64,000 nt of DNA from positions 992,001 to 1,056,000 of the forward strand of contig NZ_PDJI01000004.1 of the NCBI RefSeq assembly GCF_002563695.1, in the 5' to 3' direction. The DNA is from Georgenia soli (GTDB lineage: Bacteria; Actinomycetota; Actinomycetes; Actinomycetales; Actinomycetaceae). Of this stretch, positions 43,118-51,525 are shown in pieces (position 1 is the stretch's first letter; each line of letters opens with the position of its first letter). The notes under the pieces were generated by a model. The model did not search any database. It was not told where the DNA came from and saw only the letters and a list, made by a program, of their open reading frames with translations. The position numbers and the translations under genes are program-made.

Positions 43118-45180
43118 CCTCCACCGGCCGAGGGACTCGGGGGCGCCGGGTCGGTCGTCGGGAAGGAGGCCTCGCTCGGCGCGGCCGTGGGTGTCGCCGC
43201 CGGCGTCGTCGGCTCCTGCGTCGTCGGCGGCGTCGTCGGGTCCGTGGTGGGCGGCTCGGTCGGCTCCTGCGTCGTCGGCGGCGTCGTCGGGTTCGTGGTG
43301 GGCGGCTCGGTCGGCTCCGGCGTGACGGGCGGGGTCGTCGGCGGCGGCGTCGTCGGCACCTGCGTGGGCGGAGGGGTCGTCGGGTTCGTGGTCGGCACGG
43401 GGGTGCTGGGCGTGCCCGTGCCGGGCGTGGCGGTGCCGGGGGAGGTCGGGCTCGGCGACGACGGCGCCTTCGTCCCCGTGCCACCTCCTGTGGTGCCCGA
43501 CGGCCTCGGCGACGGGGCGGGGCTGCCCTTCCCGGGCCCCTCGACGACCGCCGGGGTGCGCGGGTCGGAGCTCTTCGCGCCGTCGGTGGACCGGGCGGGT
43601 CGGGTCTCCTGCGGCGTCGTGGTGGCGATGGCCTGGGCGTGCGCCCGTCGCCCGGCGAAGACGCTGGCGTCGGTGGCCATCGGTGCCCCGGCCCCACCTG
43701 CCCGGGCGTCCACCTCGGCCGCGGCGGCGGCCGGCGTGTCCGGCTGCACCGAGTCGCCCAGCTTGGCGACGACGGAGGAGAGCGTGCTGCGCCCGGCCTC
43801 GATCACCGCCGGCGTCTGCCCCGCCATCGAGGTCACCACGGTGATGCCGAGGACGGCGGCGGAGACGGCCAGCACCCGGACGCCCGTCACGTGCCGCCTG
43901 CGTGCGGGATCCTGCCTCGGGACGAAGGAACCGCCCGCGGCGACCAGGCGCGCCGGAGCCTCGTCGGGGGTCTCCGCGGTCGTGCCCGGCACCGCGTCCT
44001 CGAACGCCGTCGGCTCCGAGATGGAGCCGGCCGCGACGGTCCACCCCCGCGGGAACGCCCCGACGGCCGCCAGGGCCGGTGCCGCGGACCCCGCCGTCGC
44101 GACCGCGAGCGACTCGGCCGCCGCCCGGGCGGCCCCGAGCGCGACGGAGGCCTGCGGGTCGGTGTCGACGGCGACGGGGCGGCCGAACCGTGCCGAGAGC
44201 AGCTCGGCGACGAGCGGGATGCGGGACGAACCGCCCACGAGGAGGATCGCCTCCAGGTCCTCCGGCGCCACCTCGGCGCTGTGGAGCGCGGTCGCGAGCA
44301 CGTCGAGCGTCTGCTCGACCGCCGGGGCGATCAGCTCCTCGAGCTCGGCCCGCACGATCCGCACCTGCGTCTGCAGCCCGGGCAGGAGCACCGGGACCGT
44401 GGTCTCGGCGTCGGCGGAGAGCGCCTCCTTCGCCTCGGTGCACTCGCGGCGGAGCCGGGCCAGGGCCGCGAGCGCGCCCGGCGCCTGCGGGGAGAGGTCA
44501 GTCAGGGCGTCGCCGACGGCGGCCGCCACGTGGGCGAGCACCAGCTCGTCGAGGTCGGCGCCCCCCAGTCGTTCGAGCCCCTCCGGCCGACCGATGATCT
44601 CGCAGCCGTCGGGGCCGGACCGGCGCACGACCGCCGCGTCGAAGGTCCCGCCGCCGAAGTCGTAGACCGCGACGGTCGCGCCGTCGGCCACCCGCGGCTG
44701 GGCGAGGTAGTGCCGGGCCGCGGCGCGCGGCTCGCTCACGAGAGTCACGTCCGGCAGGCCGGCGTCCGCCAGGGCGTCGCGGACGATGCCGGCACGGTAG
44801 GAGCCCCACGTGGCCGGGACGGCCACGGCGACGGCGTCGGGCGGCTCCCCCTCCTGCTCCTCGGCGCGGTCGAGCACCCAGCGTGCCTGCGCCGCGTAGA
44901 GGTCCTCGGGGGTCACGGCGATGTCGCCGACCGAGACCGGGACCGTGTCCCCGACCCGCCGCTTCACCTCGCGGACCACGCGCTCCGGGTGGGAGACGGT
45001 CCGGCGCTCGGCCGCCTCACCGACCAGGGCCTGGCCGGCCTCGTCGAGGTACACCACGGACGGGACGGCGGGGCCGCGCGTCCCGAGCCAGAGCAGCTGG
45101 GGCGAGGGGTCGCCGTCCGGGCGCGCGGAAGCGGCCACCGTGGAGGTCGTACCGATGTCGATGCCCAGCACGTACGGCAT
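43114..45180 (-). CDS. membrane-anchored Hsp70-family ATPase with Thr/Pro-rich tail
   Basis: The 688-residue protein has a full Hsp70/actin-fold ATPase (1-360): phosphate 1 YVLGIDIGTTSTV, phosphate 2 VAVYDFGGGTFDAAVV, adenosine motif AILLVGGSSRIPLV. In place of the peptide-binding domain there is a linker, one TM helix (about 434-454, VRVLAVSAAVLGITVVT) and a presumably exported tail of 230 residues ending in Pro/Thr repeats (EPPTTDPTTPPTTQ units). ATG 45180 has GGGGAAGA upstream and opens directly on the ATPase. It is first in the operon with the STAND regulator and the iniBAC-like genes; it may couple cytosolic ATPase state to an envelope signal. Confidence 0.9.
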   Translation of the reverse strand: MPYVLGIDIGTTSTVAASARPDGDPSPQLLWLGTRGPAVPSVVYLDEAGQALVGEAAERRTVSHPERVVREVKRRVGDTVPVSVGDIAVTPEDLYAAQARWVLDRAEEQEGEPPDAVAVAVPATWGSYRAGIVRDALADAGLPDVTLVSEPRAAARHYLAQPRVADGATVAVYDFGGGTFDAAVVRRSGPDGCEIIGRPEGLERLGGADLDELVLAHVAAAVGDALTDLSPQAPGALAALARLRRECTEAKEALSADAETTVPVLLPGLQTQVRIVRAELEELIAPAVEQTLDVLATALHSAEVAPEDLEAILLVGGSSRIPLVAELLSARFGRPVAVDTDPQASVALGAARAAAESLAVATAGSAAPALAAVGAFPRGWTVAAGSISEPTAFEDAVPGTTAETPDEAPARLVAAGGSFVPRQDPARRRHVTGVRVLAVSAAVLGITVVTSMAGQTPAVIEAGRSTLSSVVAKLGDSVQPDTPAAAAAEVDARAGGAGAPMATDASVFAGRRAHAQAIATTTPQETRPARSTDGAKSSDPRTPAVVEGPGKGSPAPSPRPSGTTGGGTGTKAPSSPSPTSPGTATPGTGTPSTPVPTTNPTTPPPTQVPTTPPPTTPPVTPEPTEPPTTNPTTPPTTQEPTEPPTTDPTTPPTTQEPTTPAATPTAAPSEASFPTTDPAPPSPSAGGG
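43211..43312 (-). repeat. 51-bp tandem repeat coding the Hsp70 Thr/Pro tail
   Basis: Two adjacent 51-bp units (43211 and 43262) differ at very few bases and encode 17-residue Pro/Thr units. Further diverged units continue to about 43400. Confidence 0.8.
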
Positions 45181-45259
45181 GTCTTCCCCAGACGGCACTC
45201 ATCATCAATGTGGCCCCCCGGATGCAGCCAGGCTACGAGACCACCACGACCCCTGCACA

Positions 45260-45272
45260 CCCCTTGAAGGGG
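45260..45272. promoter_or_regulatory. palindrome upstream of the Hsp70/iniBAC-like operon
   Basis: CCCCTTGAAGGGG, a 6-bp inverted repeat around one base, 80 bp before the Hsp70 start in the 206-bp divergent gap with maf. It is a possible operator or part of a leader hairpin. Confidence 0.35.
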
Positions 45273-45372
45273 GAAACAGGAAAGGGACTTTTCGGCTCCA
45301 ATATGCGGCGGGACCACCGTCCATGCTCCTTGCGCCCGGCCACGGGCCGGGGCACGGGCGAGGACCGGTGTC

Positions 45373-45378
45373 TACTGT
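45373..45378 (+). promoter_or_regulatory. -10 box, leaderless start of maf
   Basis: TACTGT 8 nt before GTG 45387. Confidence 0.5.
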
Positions 45379-45386
45379 GGGTCGCC

Positions 45387-46046
45387 GTGACCACGCTTCT
45401 GCTCGCCTCCGCCTCACCCGCCCGACTGGCCACCCTGCGCTCCGCCGGCATCGAGCCGCTGGTCGCGGTCTCGTCCGTCGACGAGCCCGCCGTGCTGGCC
45501 CGGGCGGCCGAGGAGGCCGCTGCCGCCGGGCTCGGCACGCTCCCGGCCGCCGAGCAGGTGCTGCTGCTGGCGCGGGCGAAGGCACGGGACGTGGTCGCCT
45601 CCGCGCCCGCGGCCGCGCAGGCGGACCTGGTGCTGGGCTGCGACTCCATGCTCGAGCTCGACGGCGGCGCCGGCGTGGAGGTGGTGGGCAGGCCTGTCGA
45701 CGCCGCGGACGCGGTGGCCCGGTGGCGCTCGATGCGCGGCCGCTCCGGCCGGCTCCACACCGGGCACTGGCTGGTGCGCGGTGCGCATCAGGTGGGTGCG
45801 ACCTCCACGACGCTCGTGCACTTCGCGGACCTCTCCGACGCCGAGATCGACGCCTACGTCGCCACCGGTGAGCCGCTGCGCGTCGCCGGCGCCTTCACCG
45901 TCGACGGCCTCGGCGGGCCGTTCGTCACCGGCATCGAGGGCGACCACCACGGAGTCGTGGGCCTGAGCCTGCCGCTGCTGCGGGACCTGCTCGCCCGCGT
46001 GGGCCTGACGGTCCCCGACCTGTGGGACGCCACCGTGCGGGCGTGA
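45387..46046 (+). CDS. maf: Maf-family nucleotide pyrophosphatase
   Basis: The 219-residue protein opens LLLASASPARLATLRSAG, the Maf S-x-S-P-R motif variant (ASASPARL). It has VSSVDEP, GCDSMLEL with the catalytic Asp, and an internal SGRLHTGHWLV segment. Maf proteins hydrolyse non-canonical or pyrimidine nucleoside triphosphates to monophosphates and limit their incorporation. In actinobacteria maf commonly lies near acyl-CoA carboxylase genes, as it does here. The start is GTG 45387, leaderless by spacing. Confidence 0.93.
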   Translation: MTTLLLASASPARLATLRSAGIEPLVAVSSVDEPAVLARAAEEAAAAGLGTLPAAEQVLLLARAKARDVVASAPAAAQADLVLGCDSMLELDGGAGVEVVGRPVDAADAVARWRSMRGRSGRLHTGHWLVRGAHQVGATSTTLVHFADLSDAEIDAYVATGEPLRVAGAFTVDGLGGPFVTGIEGDHHGVVGLSLPLLRDLLARVGLTVPDLWDATVRA

Positions 46047-46047
46047 G

Positions 46048-46472
46048 TCAGCGCCGGGAGCGGCGCATGGCCCTGACGACCGTGAGGGGACGGTCCGCCT
46101 CGTCGCGGCCCGCCGCGAGGAGCCGGTAGCGCTCGGTCTCCACGCCGACGAGCGCCACCCGCCCCTCGGCGTCGTGGTGCGTCCCCCAGCCGTAGGTCTT
46201 GCCGAGCGGCGAGGAGCGCAGGCACGCCTGCGGGCGGGCGAAGAACTCCTCCCTCGCCCGCACGCGCTCCGGCTCGGCGATGCCCTCCCGCAGCGCGTGC
46301 ACGGTGAACAGCACGTCGTCGGAGGTTAAGTGTACGGCGGCGCCCCACGGAGCAGCTCGTACGTGAGCGACGCGACGGTGGGCCGTGCCCGGGCGGGTGG
46401 TTCCTCGCTCGCGACGGCGGTGCTGTCCTCCGCGACGGCGATGAACGTGTCCTTGTAGTTCGTCGTTCCCAT
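46048..46472 (-). pseudogene. DUF6157 family gene broken by a single-base frameshift
   Basis: ATG 46472, with GGAGGC upstream, begins MGTTNYKDTFIAVAEDS and runs 48 codons to a TAA at 46328-46326, ending GAPPYT. The family's next conserved stretch, TSDDVLFTVHALREGI, continues at once in another frame and runs to the stop at 46048, including CLRSSPLGKTYGWG. Restoring one base next to ACTTAACC joins the halves into a normal DUF6157 protein of about 140 residues. It is either a real recent frameshift or a sequencing error. Function of the family is unknown. It is convergent with maf, one base away. Confidence 0.85.
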
Positions 46473-46554
46473 GGCGCCTCCAGCCGGTGTGCTCGCACGG
46501 TAGCGGCCGGCGCCGACACCCGGACCGGGATCGTCAGAGCCGGGCCGAAGACCG

Positions 46555-47400
46555 TCACAGCCGGGCGATGACGGCGTCCAGCATCTCCTCGGTGAGCTTC
46601 CCCGTGAAGGTGTTCTGCTGGCTGACGTGGTAGCTGCCCAGCAGGCGCACCGGACGCCCGTCGCGCGTGCGCAGGACCGTCTCCGCCCCGTGCCCGAACC
46701 GCGGCCTGGGGCGCGGCACCTCCCAGCCGAGCCGCCTCGCGGCGGCCAGTGCGGCGTCCCACCCGATGGCGCCCAGCGCCAGCATCGACTCCAGGCCGGG
46801 CGTGACGAGGTCCAGCTCCCGGTCGAGCCAGGTGCCGCAGGTGCGCCGCTCCTCGGGCGTGGGCCGGTTCGCGGGCGGCGCGCACCGGACGGCGGAGACG
46901 ATCCGCAGGCCGGTCAGCTCCAGGCCGTCCCCGGCGGCGACCGACGTGGCCTGGCTCGCGTAACCGGCGCGGTGCAGCGCCGCGTAGATCCAGTCCCCGC
47001 TCCGGTCCCCGGTGAACAGCCGGCCCGTGCGGTTCGTGCCGTTGGCGGCAGGGGCGAGGCCGACGACGAGCACCCGGGGCCGCCGGTCGCCGAACCCCGG
47101 CCCGGGCCGGCCCCAGTAGGGCTGGTTCGCGAAGGAGGCCCGGCGCCCCGTGGTCGCGACGCTCTCGCGCCAGGCGACGAGCCGCGGGCACGCCCGGCAG
47201 ACGGAGACGAGCGCGTCGACGTCGGCCACGTCCCGCGCGGCCGCGGCGAGCACGGCGACCTCCTCCGCGGAGGTCGCGACCGCCGTCGTCGGTGAGGCTG
47301 GATCGCCGGGCCAGCCGGTCCCCGGGGGCACGGGCGAGGCGAAGAGCCGGCCGGTGACGGGGTGGGGCAGGGGCGCAGCGAGGTCGGGCACGCCCGTCAT
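46555..47400 (-). CDS. uracil-DNA glycosylase, family 5 (UdgB-like)
   Basis: The 281-residue protein carries [19 protein letters not shown], the family 5 motif A in which Asn/Ala replace the usual catalytic Asp, and [16 protein letters not shown] as the DNA-intercalation loop. Four cysteines ([18 protein letters not shown]) are spaced for a 4Fe-4S cluster. It should excise uracil, and probably hypoxanthine, from DNA, important in a GC-rich genome prone to cytosine deamination. It is divergent from the acyl-CoA carboxylase alpha gene. Confidence 0.93.
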   Translation of the reverse strand: MTGVPDLAAPLPHPVTGRLFASPVPPGTGWPGDPASPTTAVATSAEEVAVLAAAARDVADVDALVSVCRACPRLVAWRESVATTGRRASFANQPYWGRPGPGFGDRRPRVLVVGLAPAANGTNRTGRLFTGDRSGDWIYAALHRAGYASQATSVAAGDGLELTGLRIVSAVRCAPPANRPTPEERRTCGTWLDRELDLVTPGLESMLALGAIGWDAALAAARRLGWEVPRPRPRFGHGAETVLRTRDGRPVRLLGSYHVSQQNTFTGKLTEEMLDAVIARL

Positions 47401-47583
47401 CCTCCCGTCACCGCCCGGGCGACGCCCGTCTTTGTACCCCTGCTACAACGGGACCGGACATGATCCACGTCACACCGGCACAGATTGTGGGAAGCGCACA
47501 AACGCCGTCGGACGCGCTTGCAGGGATGGACAGACTTGCCCGCCGCCGTCGGGTCGAAGTGTGATGGAGCGGTGGCGCGCGGC

Positions 47584-47589
47584 TAACGT
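47584..47589 (+). promoter_or_regulatory. -10 box of acyl-CoA carboxylase alpha gene
   Basis: TAACGT, 39 nt before ATG 47629, giving a leader of about 32 nt that contains the GGGAG ribosome-binding site. No clear -35 box. Confidence 0.35.
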
Positions 47590-47628
47590 GGTGCGGTCAG
47601 TCCTCCACCCCTCATCACGGGAGCGCCC

Positions 47629-49473
47629 ATGCCGAGCACCTCCACCCAGCCGGGCCAGCTTCGCCCGCTCCGGAAGGTGCTCATCGCCAACCGCGGCGAG
47701 ATCGCCGTCCGGGTGGCCCGGGCCTGCGCCGACGCCGGCGTGGCCACGGTCGGGGTGTACGCGGACCCGGACCGCGACGCCCTGCACGTCAAGCTGTGCG
47801 ACGAGGCGTTCGCGCTGGGCGGCATGCGCGCCGCGGAGACGTACCTCGACTCCGGCAAGATCCTCGACGTCGCGCGCCGCTCCGGCGCCGACGCCGTCCA
47901 CCCCGGCTACGGCTTCCTCTCCGAGAACGCCGACTTCGCGCGCGCGGTGATCGACGCGGGCCTGGTGTGGATCGGTCCGCCCCCGGCGGCCATCGAGGCC
48001 CTCGGCGACAAGGTCACCGCCCGCCACATCGCCCAGCAGGTCGGTGCGCCGCTGGTGCCCGGGACCGCCGACCCCGTGGCCGGCGCGGACGAGGTCCTCG
48101 CCTTCGCCGACGAGTTCGGCCTGCCGGTGGCCATCAAGGCGGCCTACGGCGGCGGCGGGCGCGGCCTGAAGGTCGCGCGCACCCGGGAGGAGATCCCGGA
48201 CCTGTTCGACTCCGCCGTCCGGGAGGCCACCGCGGCGTTCGGGCGCGGGGAGTGCTTCGTCGAGCGGTTCCTCGACCGGCCCCGCCACGTCGAGACGCAG
48301 TGCCTGGCCGACGTCGCCGGCAACGTCGTCGTCGTCTCCACCCGTGACTGCTCGCTGCAGCGCCGGCACCAGAAGCTGGTCGAGGAGGCCCCGGCACCCT
48401 TCCTCTCCGCCGAGCAGGAGCACCAGCTCGTCGAGGCGTCGAAGGCGATCCTGAAGGCCGCCGGGTACGTCGGCGCCGGCACGTGCGAGTTCCTCGTCGG
48501 CGTCGACGGGACGATCTCCTTCCTCGAGGTCAACACGCGCCTCCAGGTCGAGCACCCCGTCAGCGAGGAGATCACCGGCATCGACCTCGTGCGCGAGCAG
48601 CTGCGCCTCGCCGCCGGCGAGGAGCTCGGCAACGACTCCGTCCCGGCACGCGGGCACTCCATCGAGCTGCGCATCAACGGCGAGGACCCCGCCTCCGGCT
48701 TCATGCCGGCGCCCGGGACCATCACCTCCCTGACGTGGCCCTCCGGCCCGGGGGTGCGCGTCGACTCGGGCGTCGTCGGCGGCGACTCCGTCTCCGGCGC
48801 GTTCGACTCGATGCTCGCCAAGATCATCGTCACCGGCGCCACGCGCACCCAGGCGATCGAGCGGGCACGCCGCGCGCTGCGCGAGACCGAGATCGTCGGG
48901 CTGCCCACCGTCCTGCCGTTCCACCGGTCGGTGCTCACCGAGCCCGACTTCGTCGCCGACGGCGGCGCGGAGACCTTCCGGGTGCACACCACCTGGATCG
49001 AGAACGACTACGCCGAACGCCTGCGGGCGCTGCCCTCCTCCCGGCCGGAGGCGCTCCCGCCCACCCCGGAGCCCACCGACCCGGAACCCACCGAGCGCGT
49101 CGTCGTCGAGGTGGGCGGCAAGCGCCTCGAGGTCGTCCTGCCGGCCGGTCTCGGGATCTCCGGCGGTCTGCGCGGGTCCTCCCGGCGGCCCGTGCGCCGC
49201 TCTTCCGGGCGCACGGCGGCCTCCGCCGGCACCAACGGCGCGGCGCTGACCTCCCCCATGCAGGGCACGATCGTGAAGGTGGCCGTGGCCGACGGCGAGA
49301 TCGTCGCGGCCGGCGACCTCGTCGTCGTCCTCGAGGCCATGAAGATGGAGCAGCCGCTGGTGGCGCACCGCGCGGGGCGGGTGCACGGCATGGCGGCCGC
49401 CGTCGGGCAGAACGTGGCCACCGGTGCGGTCATCTGCCAGATCGACCCCATGGAAGACGCCTCGGCGAACTGA
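47629..49473 (+). CDS. accA: acetyl/propionyl-CoA carboxylase alpha subunit (biotin carboxylase-BCCP)
   Basis: The 614-residue protein has the biotin carboxylase domain (about 15-460): [23 protein letters not shown]-grasp [17 protein letters not shown], and [23 protein letters not shown] linker and a C-terminal BCCP domain follow, with the biotin-acceptor lysine in [11 protein letters not shown] (about residue 570). With AccD (31444-33237) and AccE it forms an actinobacterial acyl-CoA carboxylase; BirA (30238-31089) would biotinylate it. ATG 47629 has GGGAG 6 nt upstream. A hairpin (49513-49540) 40 bp after the stop may end the transcript. Confidence 0.95.
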   Translation: MPSTSTQPGQLRPLRKVLIANRGEIAVRVARACADAGVATVGVYADPDRDALHVKLCDEAFALGGMRAAETYLDSGKILDVARRSGADAVHPGYGFLSENADFARAVIDAGLVWIGPPPAAIEALGDKVTARHIAQQVGAPLVPGTADPVAGADEVLAFADEFGLPVAIKAAYGGGGRGLKVARTREEIPDLFDSAVREATAAFGRGECFVERFLDRPRHVETQCLADVAGNVVVVSTRDCSLQRRHQKLVEEAPAPFLSAEQEHQLVEASKAILKAAGYVGAGTCEFLVGVDGTISFLEVNTRLQVEHPVSEEITGIDLVREQLRLAAGEELGNDSVPARGHSIELRINGEDPASGFMPAPGTITSLTWPSGPGVRVDSGVVGGDSVSGAFDSMLAKIIVTGATRTQAIERARRALRETEIVGLPTVLPFHRSVLTEPDFVADGGAETFRVHTTWIENDYAERLRALPSSRPEALPPTPEPTDPEPTERVVVEVGGKRLEVVLPAGLGISGGLRGSSRRPVRRSSGRTAASAGTNGAALTSPMQGTIVKVAVADGEIVAAGDLVVVLEAMKMEQPLVAHRAGRVHGMAAAVGQNVATGAVICQIDPMEDASAN

Positions 49474-49512
49474 GGCTGGCCCACCCCAGCGCACGACTCG
49501 TCAACTTCTCGC

Positions 49513-49540
49513 CGAGACGTCAAGAATTCATGACGTCTCG
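49513..49540 (+). terminator. stem-loop downstream of accA
   Basis: A perfect 10-bp stem (CGAGACGTCA with its complement) around an 8-nt loop, 40 bp after the accA stop. There is no U-tract. Confidence 0.45.
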
Positions 49541-49737
49541 TTGAGCGGTGAGACGGCGGAGCGGGCGAGACGGCGGAGCTGGTGAATGCGTCGTCACCAC
49601 CCGTGCCCGTGCCGATCACCCGCGCGCCCGACGTCCCGCACCCGCGCGCCCGACCGTCCCGCGCCTGCGCGACCGCCCCGTACCGCCGCCTGTGCGACCG
49701 CCCCGTACCGCCGCCTGCGAGTCCGCCTGCGCCGCCC

Positions 49738-49804
49738 GTAAGCGCTCCTGCGCTGAGTAAGTCCGCCAAGGCGGACTTACTCAGCGCAGACCCACTGACG
49801 GAGC
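49738..49804 (+). repeat. dispersed intergenic repeat, copy B, with long palindrome
   Basis: The left end GTAAGCGCTCCTGCG and right end GCAGACCCACTGACGGAGC match copy A at 31213-31317 with few changes. Between them lies a perfect 20-bp inverted repeat with a 2-nt centre (49748-49789). The middle is unrelated to that of copy A, so only the borders are shared. Confidence 0.75.
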
Positions 49805-49839
49805 GGCGCGCCGGTAGGACAGAACCGCCCACGCAGCAC

Positions 49840-49877
49840 GAACCGCCCGGAGAACCCTGGGGTCCTCCGGGCGGTTC
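49840..49877. terminator. strong stem-loop between convergent accA and betA
   Basis: A 17-bp stem with one mismatch and a 4-nt loop (CTGG). The right arm can instead pair with 49818-49830, an alternative perfect 13-bp arm, so two mutually exclusive hairpins are possible. Position suits bidirectional termination. Confidence 0.55.
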
Positions 49878-49918
49878 TGTCGAGCCGGTCGGACGGTGCC
49901 GACGACGGCGCAGCGGGT

Positions 49919-51511
49919 CTACCGGGCCGCGGCGCTGACCGGCTCCCCGGCCTGCTCCTGCGCGGCCGCCTTGACCATCTCCGCGCACTTCTCGCCGATC
50001 ATCATCACGGTGATGTTCGGGTTGACGGTCATGTGCTCGGGCATGATCGAGGCGTCAGCCACCCGCAGGCCCGTGACGCCCTTGACGCGCAGCTCGGGGT
50101 CGAGCGGGGACATGGGGTCCTCTGGAGCGCCCATGCGAACCGTCCCCACCGGGTGGTAGACGGTGTTGTGCGTGCGGCGGATGTAGTCGGCGATCTGCTC
50201 GTCGGTCTGGACGTCCTTGCCGGGGTAGAGCTCCTCCCCCGCCCACTCGGCCATCGCGGGCTGCGCGACAATCTCCCGGGCCTTGCGGATGCCGGCGATC
50301 ATGACGCGCATGTCGTGCGGGTCGGTGAAGTAGCGCGGGTCCACCATCGGCTTGTCACGGAAGTCCCTGCTGCGCAGCCGGACGGTGCCGCGGGAGCGGG
50401 CGTGGGTGACGTTCGGGGTCAGGCAGAAGCCGTTCTCCGTCGTCGGGTAGCCCTGGCGCAGGGTGTGCATGTCGAAGGGCACGGACCCGTAGTGCATCAT
50501 CAGGTCCGGGCGGTCGAGGCCCTCCTCGGTGGGGGCGAAGACCCCGATCTCCCACCACTGGGTCGAGGTGGTCGGCATGGGCTGCTTCGCCTCCCACTGG
50601 ATGACGCCCTCGGGGTGGTCCTGGAGGTTCTCCCCCACACCGGGGGCGTCCACGACGACCTCGACGCCGACCTCGCGCAGGTGCTCGGCCGGGCCGATGC
50701 CGGAGAGCATGAGGAGCTTGGGTGTGTCGATGGCGCCGGTGGAGACGATCACCTCGCGGCGTGCCGACACGACCTTCGTGCGCCCGAAGGCGTTGTCGGT
50801 GACCTCGACGCCGGTGCACCGGTTGTTCTCGTCGAGCACGAGCTTCTTGGCCCAGGTGTCCGTCAGGACGTGGAGGTTCTCCCGGTCCAGGACCGGGTGG
50901 ATGTAGGACACCGACGAGGAGGAGCGAGTGCCGTCGGGCCGGCGGTTGATCTGGAAGAAGTTCGCGCCGTTGACCACGGTCTCACCGGTGTTGAACTTCG
51001 CGCGGGGGATGCCGGCCTGCTCGCACGCGTCCAGGAGCGCCACGCCGCACGGGTCGGTCGGCGGGACGTTCATGAGGCGGACGGGACCGTCGTGGCCGTG
51101 GAGGGGGCCGTCGTCCTCGTTGTTCTCGAGCTTGGTCACCAGCGGGAGGGTGTGCTCGGAGCCCCAGCCGGTGGCGCCGTGCCTGGTCTCCCACTCGTCG
51201 AGGTCCTCGCGCGGGGGCCAGAAGGCGATGCAGGAGTTGTGCGAGGAGCAGCCGCCGAGGACCTTCGCGCGGGAGTGCCGCATGAAGGAGTTGCCGTTCT
51301 CCTGCGGCTCGATCTGGTAGTCCCAGTCGTAGCCGGACTCGAGCAGCTCCATCCACCGGTCGAGCTGGAGGACGACGTCGACACCGACGTCGGTCGGGCC
51401 GGCCTCGAGCAGCGCGACCTGGACCCCGGGGTCCTCGCTCAGGCGGGCGGCGACGACGGCGCCGGCGGAGCCCCCGCCGACCACCACGTAGTCGTACGTC
51501 TTCTCGTTCAC
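49919..51511 (-). CDS. betA: GMC oxidoreductase, choline dehydrogenase
   Basis: The 530-residue FAD enzyme opens YDYVVVGGGSAGAVVAARLSEDP (dinucleotide fold) and has GMC signatures GGCSSHNSCIAFWPP and STGAIDTPKLLMLSGIG. The catalytic His pair region is HNTVYHPVGTVRMG near the end with VNPNITVMMIGEKCAEM. It oxidises choline to betaine aldehyde. It is last in a betT-betB-betA operon. GTG 51511 gives a typical short N-terminus with AAGGGA upstream; GTG 51529, overlapping the betB stop as GTGA, would add six residues and is equally possible. Confidence 0.93.
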   Translation of the reverse strand: MNEKTYDYVVVGGGSAGAVVAARLSEDPGVQVALLEAGPTDVGVDVVLQLDRWMELLESGYDWDYQIEPQENGNSFMRHSRAKVLGGCSSHNSCIAFWPPREDLDEWETRHGATGWGSEHTLPLVTKLENNEDDGPLHGHDGPVRLMNVPPTDPCGVALLDACEQAGIPRAKFNTGETVVNGANFFQINRRPDGTRSSSSVSYIHPVLDRENLHVLTDTWAKKLVLDENNRCTGVEVTDNAFGRTKVVSARREVIVSTGAIDTPKLLMLSGIGPAEHLREVGVEVVVDAPGVGENLQDHPEGVIQWEAKQPMPTTSTQWWEIGVFAPTEEGLDRPDLMMHYGSVPFDMHTLRQGYPTTENGFCLTPNVTHARSRGTVRLRSRDFRDKPMVDPRYFTDPHDMRVMIAGIRKAREIVAQPAMAEWAGEELYPGKDVQTDEQIADYIRRTHNTVYHPVGTVRMGAPEDPMSPLDPELRVKGVTGLRVADASIMPEHMTVNPNITVMMIGEKCAEMVKAAAQEQAGEPVSAAAR

Positions 51512-51525
51512 GTGGACGTTTCCCT

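Larger units (their letters stand above)
49474..49918. other. 445-bp intergenic region between accA and betA
   Basis: No gene is supported. It holds, in order, a hairpin (49513-49540), a GC-rich part with two 25-bp tandem units (49663 and 49688), dispersed repeat copy B with a 42-bp perfect palindrome (49738-49804), and a set of overlapping inverted repeats (49818-49881) between the convergent accA and betA genes. Confidence 0.8.

Noticed and set aside
43187..44665. A 492-codon plus-strand frame opposite the Hsp70 gene
   Set aside because: It is a Val/Gly-rich mirror of the Thr/Pro repeats. The ATPase motifs are on the minus strand.
46048..46314. Independent 88-residue gene
   Set aside because: It is the C-terminal part of a DUF6157 protein whose N-terminal part lies just upstream in another frame, so a frameshifted gene explains it better.
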